The notes under the pieces were generated by a model. The model searched no databases, was not told the DNA's origin, and saw nothing but the letters and a program-made list of their open reading frames with translations. Source: Pontibacterium sp049603715 (GTDB lineage: Bacteria; Pseudomonadota; Gammaproteobacteria; Pseudomonadales; Balneatricaceae). Taken from it: DNA of 64,000 nucleotides. The stretch lies in assembly GCA_049603715.1 (NCBI GenBank), contig JBMYSW010000013.1, forward strand, positions 26,219 to 90,218, in the 5' to 3' direction. The position numbers and the translations under genes are program-made. Below, in pieces: positions 1 to 7,996 of this stretch. Positions within the stretch are counted from its first letter, which is position 1, and every line of letters begins with the position of its first letter.

Positions 1-1
1 G

Positions 2-940
2 TTAGCCGGCGTTGCTGAGCTGGCAGAACTCGACTTAGCTGAAGAAATGGCCCAAGCCAGCCAGCCAAGCACAACTGCTGATGAAGACCTCGATTTAGAC
101 ATTGAAGAAGATTTAGACCTTGATCTAGACCTCGACTTAAACCTCGACGTGGATGAGGCAGAGGTTTCAGTTGACCTTGAGCCAGAGGTTGCGTCACAAG
201 ATTCTGTGCCTGTCGAAGTTGAGGCTGCTGACGAAGACCTTGAGCTGGATATTGACGTGGATGACCCGCTGAACGAAGCATCAACGTCAAATGATCTTCA
301 ACCGTCTGCTGCTGAACCAGAGCTAGAGCTCGATTTAGACTTAGATTCGGAAGATGACGCTGAAGCGCCAGCAGAATCGCTTTACGACGAAGAAGACATC
401 GAAGGTCTTGCTGACTTTGATCTAGCCGAAAGCCTTGCTCAGTTGAGTGGCGACGAAGAGGTGGATGAAGCTGAGCTAGATAAAAGTCTCGCAGAGGTAG
501 AAGACCTAGACGCTATGCTCAAAGGGCTCTTGCCAGATGGGGATATGAACGATGACTTGTCTGACGAGCTTAATTTAGATCTGGCTGAAGTTTCGACTTC
601 AGTTGACTTAAGTGCCGAAGCAAGCATTGAAGATGTTGAAGCGGAGCTTACGGCGAATATCGAACACGACCTAAAAGGCGCAGATGACCTTGACGACGTG
701 CTAGATAGCATTGATGATGTCGACCGCGATATTGATTTGGACCTAGAGGGCTTCGATGAAGCCGACTGGGCCATGGCAAGTGACGTAGACGAATCTGAAA
801 CTAAGCTAGACCTCGCAAGAGCTTACCTTGATATGGATGACCCAGCCGGTGCTGAAGAAATCCTGAAAGAAGTACTTGCCGAAGGTGACGATCGTCAGTC
901 CGAGGAGGCTAAGCAATTGCTAGCCACCATTAAGAAATAG
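2..940 (+). CDS. fimV: FimV-like protein, C-terminal part (5' end outside window)
   Basis: The reading frame is open to the left edge, so this is only the 3' part of a longer gene; the ATG at 47 is internal. FimV-family proteins are inner-membrane/periplasmic peptidoglycan-binding hubs for polar assembly of type IV pili and type II secretion. The visible part is a long, very acidic, low-complexity cytoplasmic region of repeated Asp-Leu, Glu-Leu and Asp-Val pairs. It ends in a compact helical C-terminal domain (from about TKLDLARAYLDM to ATIKK) with the TPR-like FimV C-terminal signature. The gene stops 5 bp before truA, the usual fimV-truA order in Pseudomonas and relatives. The N-terminal LysM and TM segments cannot be seen. 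Assignment rests on the C-terminal motif, the acidic region and synteny. Confidence 0.85.
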   Translation, partial: LAGVAELAELDLAEEMAQASQPSTTADEDLDLDIEEDLDLDLDLDLNLDVDEAEVSVDLEPEVASQDSVPVEVEAADEDLELDIDVDDPLNEASTSNDLQPSAAEPELELDLDLDSEDDAEAPAESLYDEEDIEGLADFDLAESLAQLSGDEEVDEAELDKSLAEVEDLDAMLKGLLPDGDMNDDLSDELNLDLAEVSTSVDLSAEASIEDVEAELTANIEHDLKGADDLDDVLDSIDDVDRDIDLDLEGFDEADWAMASDVDESETKLDLARAYLDMDDPAGAEEILKEVLAEGDDRQSEEAKQLLATIKK

Positions 941-945
941 GATTT

Positions 946-1788
946 ATGAAAGACACTGAATCAACCCCAGGGGTGGCTTCGGCCGCCCCTGTTCGTTTGG
1001 CCCTAGGTGTAGAGTACCAAGGGCATCATTACCACGGCTGGCAACGCCAAAAGAACGACAGCGTCGACACGGTTCAGGCCAAGGTCGAAAAAGCTTTGTC
1101 GATTATTGCAAATGAGCCAATCTCGATTATCTGTGCCGGTCGTACCGATGCAGGGGTAAGTGGCTGTAATCAGGTGATTCACTTTGATACCCATGCCCGC
1201 CGCGATGAGCGTGCTTGGGTGTTAGGTACTAACGCCAAGCTGCCTGACGATATTGCCATTCGATGGGCTAAGCCAGTATCTCAAGATTTTCACGCCCGCT
1301 TTTCTGCGACGGGGCGTCGTTATCGCTACGTGATTTATTGCTCGCCTATGCGCCCGGCTTTGCTTGCGCGAGGGGTGACTTGGACCTACTTGCCGCTGGA
1401 TGTGAGCAAAATGCAAGAGGCGGCCAAGCACCTGGTGGGCGAGCATAACTTTAACGCTTACCGAGCTGTACAGTGTCAGGCGAGAAGCCCAGTGCGCACC
1501 GTTAAACACTTAAAAGTGACGCAAGTTGGGCAGCTTATTGTGATTGATGTGGCCGCTAATGCCTTTTTACATCATATGGTAAGAAACTTTGCTGGTGTGC
1601 TTATGGCGATTGGCGCAGGGGAGCAGCCGCCGAGCTGGGCGAAAGAGGTTTTAGATAGCCAAGACCGCCGTTGTGGCGGGGTGACAGCGAGGCCAGAAGG
1701 GCTCTACTTTGTTGATGTTGAGTATCCCGAGGTGTTTGAGTTGCCCGATTACCCCATCGGCCCTTATTTCATCCCGGGCTTAGACTGA
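946..1788 (+). CDS. truA: tRNA pseudouridine(38-40) synthase TruA
   Basis: Isomerises uridines 38-40 in the anticodon stem-loop of tRNAs to pseudouridine, in the cytoplasm. The 280-residue protein has the family landmarks: the N-terminal VEYQGHHYHGWQRQ segment and the catalytic GRTDAGV loop (nucleophile near Asp68), followed by the tRNA-binding ARFSATGRRYRY region and HHMVRNFAG. Length is normal (about 250-285). The ATG lies 5 bp after the fimV stop, so the two are probably co-transcribed. It precedes trpF, as in Pseudomonas. Nothing unusual was seen apart from a roughly 16-residue N-terminal tail before the conserved core. Confidence 0.96.
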   Translation: MKDTESTPGVASAAPVRLALGVEYQGHHYHGWQRQKNDSVDTVQAKVEKALSIIANEPISIICAGRTDAGVSGCNQVIHFDTHARRDERAWVLGTNAKLPDDIAIRWAKPVSQDFHARFSATGRRYRYVIYCSPMRPALLARGVTWTYLPLDVSKMQEAAKHLVGEHNFNAYRAVQCQARSPVRTVKHLKVTQVGQLIVIDVAANAFLHHMVRNFAGVLMAIGAGEQPPSWAKEVLDSQDRRCGGVTARPEGLYFVDVEYPEVFELPDYPIGPYFIPGLD

Positions 1789-1838
1789 CGTCGCTCGTTT
1801 TTTTCTGGTAAGATTCGGCGTTTAACGGAGGCGCTCGT

Positions 1839-2468
1839 TTGGCTCGTACACGTATCAAAATTTGCGGTATCACCCGTGTTGAAGACGGTTTGGCTGCCAT
1901 TGAAGCGGGCGCTGATGCGCTGGGCTTTGTATTTTATCCGCCCAGCCCTCGTGCAGTAACTGCCGAGCAGGCCGCTGAGATTATTTCGCAGTTGCCGCCG
2001 TTTGTGACTTTTGTTGGCTTATTTGTAAATGCGTCAGCCGATGAAGTTAAAGCGACAGCGGCTAAGGCTAAATTGTCGCTGTTACAGTTTCATGGCGATG
2101 AGGCCCCCGCGTTTTGTGGCCAGTTTGATTTGCCTTACATGAAGGCGATTCGTATGCGCCCAGACGTGGACTTAAACGCAGCCTTTGTAGATTACGCAGA
2201 TGCCAATGCGCTCTTGCTAGATGCCTATACGCCCGGAATTCCTGGGGGCACAGGAGAGTCATTTGATTGGCAGCGAGTGCCGCAGCAAGCACCCAAAGCG
2301 GTGGTGCTCGCAGGTGGCTTAACACCCGATAATATCGCCGATGCGGTGGCGCAAGTTAAACCGTACGGTGTGGATGTCAGTGGCGGCGTCGAGGCCACCA
2401 AGGGCATTAAAGACAGAATAAAATTAGAGACGTTTATTAAAGAGGTAAACCGTGCCGACGAACATTGA
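1839..2468 (+). CDS. trpF: Phosphoribosylanthranilate isomerase TrpF
   Basis: Catalyses the Amadori rearrangement of phosphoribosylanthranilate to CdRP, the third step of tryptophan synthesis. It is a single-domain TIM barrel of 209 residues. The N-terminal KICGITR motif carries the catalytic Cys, FVGLFVN and LLLDAYTPGIPGGTG follow, and the phosphate-binding end VVLAGGLTPDNI and GVDVSGGVE is intact. The start is TTG at 1839, chosen because an ACGGAG ribosome-binding site sits 8 bp upstream and no ATG precedes the conserved core. The 3' end overlaps trpB by 17 bp, implying translational coupling. The isomerase is separate from TrpC, as in pseudomonads. Confidence 0.96.
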   Translation: MARTRIKICGITRVEDGLAAIEAGADALGFVFYPPSPRAVTAEQAAEIISQLPPFVTFVGLFVNASADEVKATAAKAKLSLLQFHGDEAPAFCGQFDLPYMKAIRMRPDVDLNAAFVDYADANALLLDAYTPGIPGGTGESFDWQRVPQQAPKAVVLAGGLTPDNIADAVAQVKPYGVDVSGGVEATKGIKDRIKLETFIKEVNRADEH

Positions 2469-3672
2469 TCTCGCAGCACTTAAGCAACTACCGGATGCCC
2501 GTGGACACTTTGGCCCTTATGGTGGCCGCTTTGTGTCAGAAACCTTGATGGCAGCGCTTACCCAGCTAGAAGAAACTTACGCACGTCTTTCTAAAGATGC
2601 TGATTTTCAGGCAGAGTTTGATAAAGACATGGCTCATTATGTGGGTCGTCCGTCGCCATTATACTTTGCCGAGCACCTAACTGCGTTGTGTGGTGGTGCT
2701 CAGATTTACCTAAAGCGCGAAGACCTTAACCACACGGGTGCGCACAAGGTAAACAACACAATCGGTCAGGCGTTGTTGGCCAAATACACCGGTAAGCCTC
2801 GTATTATTGCTGAAACCGGCGCTGGTCAACACGGTGTGGCTTCTGCAACCGTTGCGGCGCGCTTGGGGCTTGAGTGTGTGGTTTACATGGGTGCCGACGA
2901 CGTGAAACGTCAAGCGCTTAATGTGTACCGTATGAAATTGCTCGGCGCCAAGGTAGTGGCAGTTGAGTCGGGCACTAAGACGCTTAAAGACGCGATGAAT
3001 GAAGCGATGCGCGACTGGGTAACCAATGTCGACAGCACCTTCTACATCATTGGTACAGCGGCAGGCCCGCACCCTTACCCGCAGCTAGTACGTGACTTCC
3101 AATCGATTATTGGTCGCGAAGCACGCCGTCAGTGTTTGGAGCAAGCCGGTCGTTTGCCAGATGCCCTTGTGGCGTGTGTGGGTGGTGGCTCTAACGCCAT
3201 TGGTTTGTTCCACCCGTTTATCGAAGACAAAGACGTTCGCATGATCGGTGTTGAAGCCGGTGGTAACGGTGTTGAAACAGGCCAGCACGCTGCGCCGCTA
3301 TGTGCAGGTCGCCCAGGTGTATTGCACGGCAACCGTACTTACCTAATGGAAAGCGACTCGGGCCAAATTATTGGTACTCACTCTGTGTCTGCGGGTCTTG
3401 ATTACCCAGGTGTTGGCCCAGAGCACGCTTACCTAAAAGATGTTGGCCGTGCTGAATATGTTTCGGTAACTGATGACGAGGCGATGGATGCGTTCCGCAC
3501 CTTAACCCGTGTTGAAGGTATTATGCCTGCGCTTGAGTCTAGCCACGCCATTGCTCACGCAATGAAAATGGCAAAAGAAATGAGCAAAGACGAAATCTTG
3601 GTAGTGAACTTGTCAGGTCGTGGCGACAAAGACATTCACACCGTAGCGCAAATTGATGGCATCAGTATCTGA
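2452..3672 (+). CDS. trpB: Tryptophan synthase beta subunit
   Basis: PLP enzyme that condenses indole with L-serine to give tryptophan, working as an alpha2-beta2 complex with TrpA. The 406-residue sequence is full length. It shows the start GPYGGRFVSE, the PLP lysine in HTGAHKVNN (Lys99), the GAGQHG loop with the catalytic Glu, and the phosphate-binding GGGSNA. The start is GTG at 2452, inside the 3' end of trpF. trpA follows after 15 bp, so trpF-trpB-trpA form one unit. No sign of damage. Confidence 0.98.
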   Translation: MPTNIDLAALKQLPDARGHFGPYGGRFVSETLMAALTQLEETYARLSKDADFQAEFDKDMAHYVGRPSPLYFAEHLTALCGGAQIYLKREDLNHTGAHKVNNTIGQALLAKYTGKPRIIAETGAGQHGVASATVAARLGLECVVYMGADDVKRQALNVYRMKLLGAKVVAVESGTKTLKDAMNEAMRDWVTNVDSTFYIIGTAAGPHPYPQLVRDFQSIIGREARRQCLEQAGRLPDALVACVGGGSNAIGLFHPFIEDKDVRMIGVEAGGNGVETGQHAAPLCAGRPGVLHGNRTYLMESDSGQIIGTHSVSAGLDYPGVGPEHAYLKDVGRAEYVSVTDDEAMDAFRTLTRVEGIMPALESSHAIAHAMKMAKEMSKDEILVVNLSGRGDKDIHTVAQIDGISI

Positions 3673-3687
3673 TAGGAAAACCGACAT

Positions 3688-4494
3688 ATGAACCGTATTA
3701 CACAATGTTTTGATGCCCTCAAAGCCGAAGGCCGCAAGGCGCTGATTCCTTACATCACGGCAGGCGACCCAGAGCCTGGCGTAACGGTTAAAACCATGCA
3801 TGCCTTTGTAGAGGCGGGTGCTGATGTGATCGAGCTGGGTATTCCATTTTCAGACCCAATGGCTGACGGTCCAGTGATTCAGCTTGCGTGTGAGCGTGCT
3901 CTCAAACACGACATCACCTTGTTGCAAGTGTTAGACATGGTGGCAGAGTTCCGTCAAACCAATAGCAGCACGCCAGTGGTGTTGATGGGTTACCTAAACC
4001 CTGTTGAGATCTTAGGCTACGAAACCTTCTGTGCTAAAGCCAAAGAAGCGGGCGTGGACGGTGTGTTAACCGTTGATTTACCCCCTGAAGAGGCGGAAGG
4101 TGAGTTTAATCAAGCCATGAAGGCTCATGGTTTGGATACGATTTATTTATTAGCACCTACAACCGAAGAAAGCCGCATCGAAAAAGTGTGTGCGGCGAGC
4201 AGTGGCTACATTTATTATGTTTCTGTTAAAGGTGTAACAGGCTCTGCGTCCCTCGACGTGCAGTCAGTATCAGATAAACTTGATATCGTTCGCAAATACA
4301 CAGATTTGCCATTAGGTGTAGGCTTTGGTATCAAAGACGCCGAGAGTGCAACAGCGGTATCAAAAGTAGCGGATGGCGTTATTGTTGGCAGTGTGTTGGT
4401 GAATAAAATGGCTGAGCTTGAAGGTTCAGTAGACGAGATCCCAGCACAAGTATCGGCTATTATCGCCAACATGCGTCAAGCGATGGATGCTTAA
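3688..4494 (+). CDS. trpA: Tryptophan synthase alpha subunit
   Basis: Cleaves indole-3-glycerol phosphate to indole and glyceraldehyde 3-phosphate; the indole is channelled to TrpB. It is a TIM barrel of 268 residues, the usual length. The catalytic glutamate is Glu49 in VIELGIPFSDP and the catalytic aspartate Asp60 in the adjacent MADGP. Phosphate-binding segments GVTGSAS and GFGIKDAES are present. The ATG at 3688 follows the trpB stop by 15 bp with an AGGA ribosome-binding site. The next gene is accD, 79 bp downstream, a common arrangement when trpBA sits beside accD-folC. Confidence 0.97.
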   Translation: MNRITQCFDALKAEGRKALIPYITAGDPEPGVTVKTMHAFVEAGADVIELGIPFSDPMADGPVIQLACERALKHDITLLQVLDMVAEFRQTNSSTPVVLMGYLNPVEILGYETFCAKAKEAGVDGVLTVDLPPEEAEGEFNQAMKAHGLDTIYLLAPTTEESRIEKVCAASSGYIYYVSVKGVTGSASLDVQSVSDKLDIVRKYTDLPLGVGFGIKDAESATAVSKVADGVIVGSVLVNKMAELEGSVDEIPAQVSAIIANMRQAMDA

Positions 4495-4573
4495 GCGCAG
4501 AGCAATAACGGATTTTACCTGAGTACATGTAAGGCATGTGCTTATCGAATTAGTAATTAAGGTTTAAATAGCG

Positions 4574-5446
4574 ATGAGTAATTGGCTCGAAAAAATTGTT
4601 CCATCATTGGTGCGCAACGAAAACAAGCGCTCGAGTATTCCCGAAGGGCTTTGGAAAAAGTGTCCTAAGTGTGATGCGCCTTTGTACCGTCCAGAGCTAG
4701 AAAAAAACCTTAACGTTTGCCCTAAGTGTGACCACCACATGCGCCTAAGCGCTCGTCGTCGCCTTGAGGTTTTCTTTGACCCTAACAGCACCACAGAAGT
4801 GGCCGCTGAGGTTGAGCCGCAAGATCGCTTAAAGTTTAAAGACTCTAAGCGCTACAAAGACCGCTTGAGTGCTGCTCAAAAAGCGACTGACGAAAAAGAC
4901 GCTTTGGTTGCGATGCGCGGTGAGCTAAACGGTAACCCAGTGGTAGCGGTTGCGTTTGAGTTCCAGTTTATGGGTGGCTCAATGGGTGCCGTTGTGGGTG
5001 AGCGTTTTGTTCGCGCCGCTAACATTGCGCTTAAAGAAGACATTCCATTGGTTTGTTTCTCGGCTTCGGGCGGTGCTCGTATGCAAGAGGCGTTGTTCTC
5101 TTTGATGCAAATGGCCAAAACATCTGCCGTGCTTGAAAAACTACGCCTACAAGGTACACCTTACCTTTCCGTACTGACTGACCCAGTATACGGTGGTGTA
5201 TCGGCGAGTTTGGCGATGTTGGGTGACCTAAACATTGCTGAGCCTAAAGCCCTTATCGGTTTTGCTGGCCCGCGTGTTATCGAGCAAACCGTGCGCGAAA
5301 AATTGCCAGAAGGCTTCCAGCGCAGTGAGTTCTTGCTAGAGCACGGCCAAGTGGACATGATTCTGCCGCGTCACGAACTACGTACTAAAATTGATGCAAT
5401 TTTGCGTAAGTTCCAAGGTTTGCCTGCGCCTGAAGTTGCAGAGTAA
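4574..5446 (+). CDS. accD: Acetyl-CoA carboxylase carboxyltransferase subunit beta
   Basis: Beta half of the carboxyltransferase that moves CO2 from biotin-BCCP to acetyl-CoA, the committed step of fatty-acid synthesis; partners AccA, AccB and AccC are not in the window. The 290-residue protein has the N-terminal four-Cys zinc ribbon (Cys30, Cys33, Cys49, Cys52), then the crotonase-like carboxyltransferase fold with MGGSMGAVVGERF, ASGGARMQE and GGVSAS. Normal length. A stem-loop with a T run follows the stop, and folC begins 78 bp downstream. Confidence 0.97.
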   Translation: MSNWLEKIVPSLVRNENKRSSIPEGLWKKCPKCDAPLYRPELEKNLNVCPKCDHHMRLSARRRLEVFFDPNSTTEVAAEVEPQDRLKFKDSKRYKDRLSAAQKATDEKDALVAMRGELNGNPVVAVAFEFQFMGGSMGAVVGERFVRAANIALKEDIPLVCFSASGGARMQEALFSLMQMAKTSAVLEKLRLQGTPYLSVLTDPVYGGVSASLAMLGDLNIAEPKALIGFAGPRVIEQTVREKLPEGFQRSEFLLEHGQVDMILPRHELRTKIDAILRKFQGLPAPEVAE

Positions 5447-5470
5447 TCCTTCATCATGCGTTGATGGTAT

Positions 5471-5495
5471 AAGGTCGGCTTCTGCCGGCCTTTTT
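5471..5495 (+). terminator. Rho-independent terminator after accD
   Basis: GGTCGGC and GCCGGCC flank a TTCT loop, followed by TTTTT, directly after accD. It probably separates trpFBA-accD from folC, at least partly. Confidence 0.75.
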
Positions 5496-5524
5496 AGTTT
5501 TCGATAGAAGAGGCAGTAGTTGCA

Positions 5525-6793
5525 TTGAGAGAGCAGTATTCATTATCCCAGTGGTTAGAGTGGATTGAGTCTTGCCACCCCAGCGAAATTGATATGGGCT
5601 TAGAGCGAGTGCAAAAAGTAGCATTGGCTTTGGGGCTTACGCAGTTAGATATGAAAGTGATTACCGTTGCAGGCACTAATGGCAAAGGCTCTACGGTGAC
5701 CTACCTTGATACGATTTATCGTGAGCAAGGTTACAGTGTAGGTGCGTTTACTTCGCCGCATTTTCATGAGTACAACGAACGTATTCAGGTGAACGGTCTG
5801 CCTGCCTCTGATGAGATTATCTGTCGTGCCTTTCAAGCCATTGATCAAGCACGTGGCAAAATCGAGCTTACGTATTTTGAGTTTGGTACTCTGGCGGCAC
5901 TTTGGGTCTTTAAGCATTCGTTTTTGGATGTGGCGATTTTAGAAGTGGGTTTGGGTGGTCGCCTTGATGCGGTGAATATCTGCGAGCCGGATGTCTCTGT
6001 GGTGACCAGTATCGGTATCGACCACGTTGACTGGCTAGGTGATGATCGCGAAGTGATTGGCTTTGAAAAAGCAGGCATCTTTCGCGCGAACAAACCGGCT
6101 GTATGTGGCGATCCAAACCCGCCGCACAGCATTAAAGCCCATGCTGAATCCATCGGCGCTAAGCTGTTTCAGCTTGGTTCAGAGTTTAGCCTTCAGTCAG
6201 GTGAACAAGCGCGATTTAGCTGGCAGGGCCAAAGCTCAGAGGGCGAGGGCTTGGAGCTAACCGACATTGAAGTCGGTAGCTTGCCTATCGAAAATATTCC
6301 AACGGCGATTCAAGCGGTTAAAGCCTTGGGTTTGCCTGTTAGTGATCGTGCGCTGCGCTTGGGTGTTAAGCTAGCAACCATGGTGGGGCGGATGCAAACT
6401 ATTGCCCATAGTCGCGGTGATATTGTGCTGGATGTGGCCCATAACCCACATGCGGCCGAGCGTTTGGCGAAGGTATTGGCTAAGTCACCTAAGCAGCAAA
6501 TTGTGGTGCTAGGTATGTTGGCTGATAAAGATGCCACCGCAGTGGTTGCAGCACTTAAGCCTCATGTTAAATATTGGCTTTTGGTTGATTTGGATGTGCC
6601 ACGCGGCTTAAGTGCGAAGGCGTTAATGGCAAAAATGCCCGAAGGTATCCCCAGAGATAGCATCGCTTGTTATAGTGATATGGCGTCGGCGGTAGCGGAC
6701 GCCGTAAGCCTATTGGATCCAGCAAGCTCTGTGCTGGTAGCAGGCTCCTTCTTTACCGTAGCGAATGCGCTCACCGAGTTAAAGGATCTCTGA
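5525..6793 (+). CDS. folC: Bifunctional folylpolyglutamate/dihydrofolate synthase FolC
   Basis: Mur-ligase-family ATPase that joins L-glutamate to dihydropteroate and then extends the polyglutamate tail of folates. The 422-residue protein has the family P-loop TVAGTNGKGST near residues 47-57, the folate-loop region TSPHFHEYNERI, the metal-binding EVGLGGRLDAVN and SIGIDHVDWLG, and the C-terminal glutamate domain with LDVAHNPHA. The start is TTG at 5525 with an AGAGG ribosome-binding site about 10 bp upstream; the first residues LREQYSLSQWLEWIES match the family start. The SPOR gene begins 4 bp after the stop. Confidence 0.95.
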   Translation: MREQYSLSQWLEWIESCHPSEIDMGLERVQKVALALGLTQLDMKVITVAGTNGKGSTVTYLDTIYREQGYSVGAFTSPHFHEYNERIQVNGLPASDEIICRAFQAIDQARGKIELTYFEFGTLAALWVFKHSFLDVAILEVGLGGRLDAVNICEPDVSVVTSIGIDHVDWLGDDREVIGFEKAGIFRANKPAVCGDPNPPHSIKAHAESIGAKLFQLGSEFSLQSGEQARFSWQGQSSEGEGLELTDIEVGSLPIENIPTAIQAVKALGLPVSDRALRLGVKLATMVGRMQTIAHSRGDIVLDVAHNPHAAERLAKVLAKSPKQQIVVLGMLADKDATAVVAALKPHVKYWLLVDLDVPRGLSAKALMAKMPEGIPRDSIACYSDMASAVADAVSLLDPASSVLVAGSFFTVANALTELKDL

Positions 6794-6797
6794 TTGC

Positions 6798-7388
6798 ATG
6801 CAAGATAAAACCAAATATCGACTCACGGGTTTAGCGGTAATGGCGCTGTCTTTGGCAGTGATTTACCCTGTGTTTTTAACCGGAGAAGGCTACGCTGAGC
6901 GTCAAATTGATCCGTTACTTGACGAAATGCCACAAGCGCCTGCCATTATAGATATTGAGGTGTCACCTGAGATTGTGGAGTTAGTGGCAACAACCCCAGC
7001 AGGTAAGGCGGTATCCTTACCTGAGGTCGAGCCGCCAGCGGCGGTGCAGGCCGCCCCCGAAGCACCGGTTTTATCTGCACAAACGCAAGAAGCTCAGCAA
7101 GCGCGTGCGCCAAAGGTGGATTTGGCAGAAGCGCCTCGCCTAGACGAAACCGGCGTGCCTGTGGCTTGGTCGTTGCAACTGGGTACCTTTAGTAATGAAG
7201 AAAACGCCAAGCGTTTAGAGCGCGAGCTAGTTGATAAGGGACATAAAGTCTACACCCGGCGAGCCGGTGATTTTGTTCAACTATTTGTGGGTCCAGACTT
7301 GCAAAAAGCCAGGCTTGAGCAACTCAAGGCAAAAATCGACAAAGAGCTGAGTTTAAAGAGTAAATTAGTCAGATTCAGTACCCAATGA
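6798..7388 (+). CDS. SPOR-domain inner-membrane protein (DedD-like)
   Basis: Bitopic membrane protein of 196 residues. Residues about 9-28 are hydrophobic (LTGLAVMALSLAVIYPVFL) and act as an uncleaved anchor. A Pro/Ala-rich linker covers about 50-110. The C-terminal SPOR domain starts at WSLQLGTFSNEENAKRLE and ends at LVRFSTQ. SPOR domains bind denuded glycan strands at the division septum. The place between folC and cvpA is that of dedD in E. coli and its counterparts in Pseudomonas, so a cell-division role is likely by synteny; I leave the symbol blank because the linker and N-terminus do not identify it further. Confidence 0.88.
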   Translation: MQDKTKYRLTGLAVMALSLAVIYPVFLTGEGYAERQIDPLLDEMPQAPAIIDIEVSPEIVELVATTPAGKAVSLPEVEPPAAVQAAPEAPVLSAQTQEAQQARAPKVDLAEAPRLDETGVPVAWSLQLGTFSNEENAKRLERELVDKGHKVYTRRAGDFVQLFVGPDLQKARLEQLKAKIDKELSLKSKLVRFSTQ

Positions 7389-7461
7389 GGCATTGGGTTG
7401 CTGAACACTGTCTGGTAGAATGCGCGCATCTTTTGTAGGGGTTAGGGGCTAAGCGCTTAGA

Positions 7462-7956
7462 ATGAATTTAGCTGATGGCGTGGTTTTAGCAGTCGTAGGT
7501 GTATCCTGCTTTTATAGCTTGTGGCGAGGCTTTGCTGCCGAAGCGATATCTCTGCTCAGCTGGGTTGCAGCCTTTATCATCGCTAAGCTGTTTTCAGTGC
7601 CCTTTACCGTTCTACTAGAACCTTATCTCGAAACGCCGTCCTTGCGGATTGGCGTTTCTTTTGTTGTCTTGTTTATCCTTACCTTAGTCATTGGCGCGCT
7701 GATTGCGCGGATTATGTCTATGCTTATCGATGTAACAGGACTGAGTGCAACCGATCGACTGCTGGGCTTGGGTTTTGGCTTTGCTCGCGGCGTTTTAATT
7801 TGTGTTGTGCTGGTATTTTTGTTGAGGATGACGCCAGTGGTGCAAGACCCCTGGTGGCAACAATCGGAACTCATTCCTCATTTAGTTTTGATGGAAGATT
7901 GGACCAAACAAGTGGCAAGCGACGTCGCTAGCTTGATTTGGAACGCAGGACGCTAA
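7462..7956 (+). CDS. cvpA: CvpA family membrane protein
   Basis: Small inner-membrane protein of 164 residues with four hydrophobic segments: about 4-18, 30-50, 64-85 and 100-122. The N-terminal ADGVVLAVVGVSCFYSLWRGF and the RLLGLGFGFARGVL segment are typical of CvpA. CvpA is needed for colicin V production and for resistance to bile-type envelope stress in enterobacteria; the molecular activity is unknown. It lies 41 bp upstream of purF, the conserved cvpA-purF pair, and probably shares its promoter. Confidence 0.93.
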   Translation: MNLADGVVLAVVGVSCFYSLWRGFAAEAISLLSWVAAFIIAKLFSVPFTVLLEPYLETPSLRIGVSFVVLFILTLVIGALIARIMSMLIDVTGLSATDRLLGLGFGFARGVLICVVLVFLLRMTPVVQDPWWQQSELIPHLVLMEDWTKQVASDVASLIWNAGR

Positions 7957-7996
7957 CGTTTTTACGCTTTTTTATTTCCTTCCGAGGTGAGTACAC

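Noticed and set aside
439..774. Ser-rich minus-strand frame inside fimV
   Set aside because: Mirror of the Asp/Glu/Leu repeat coding on the + strand; no independent support.
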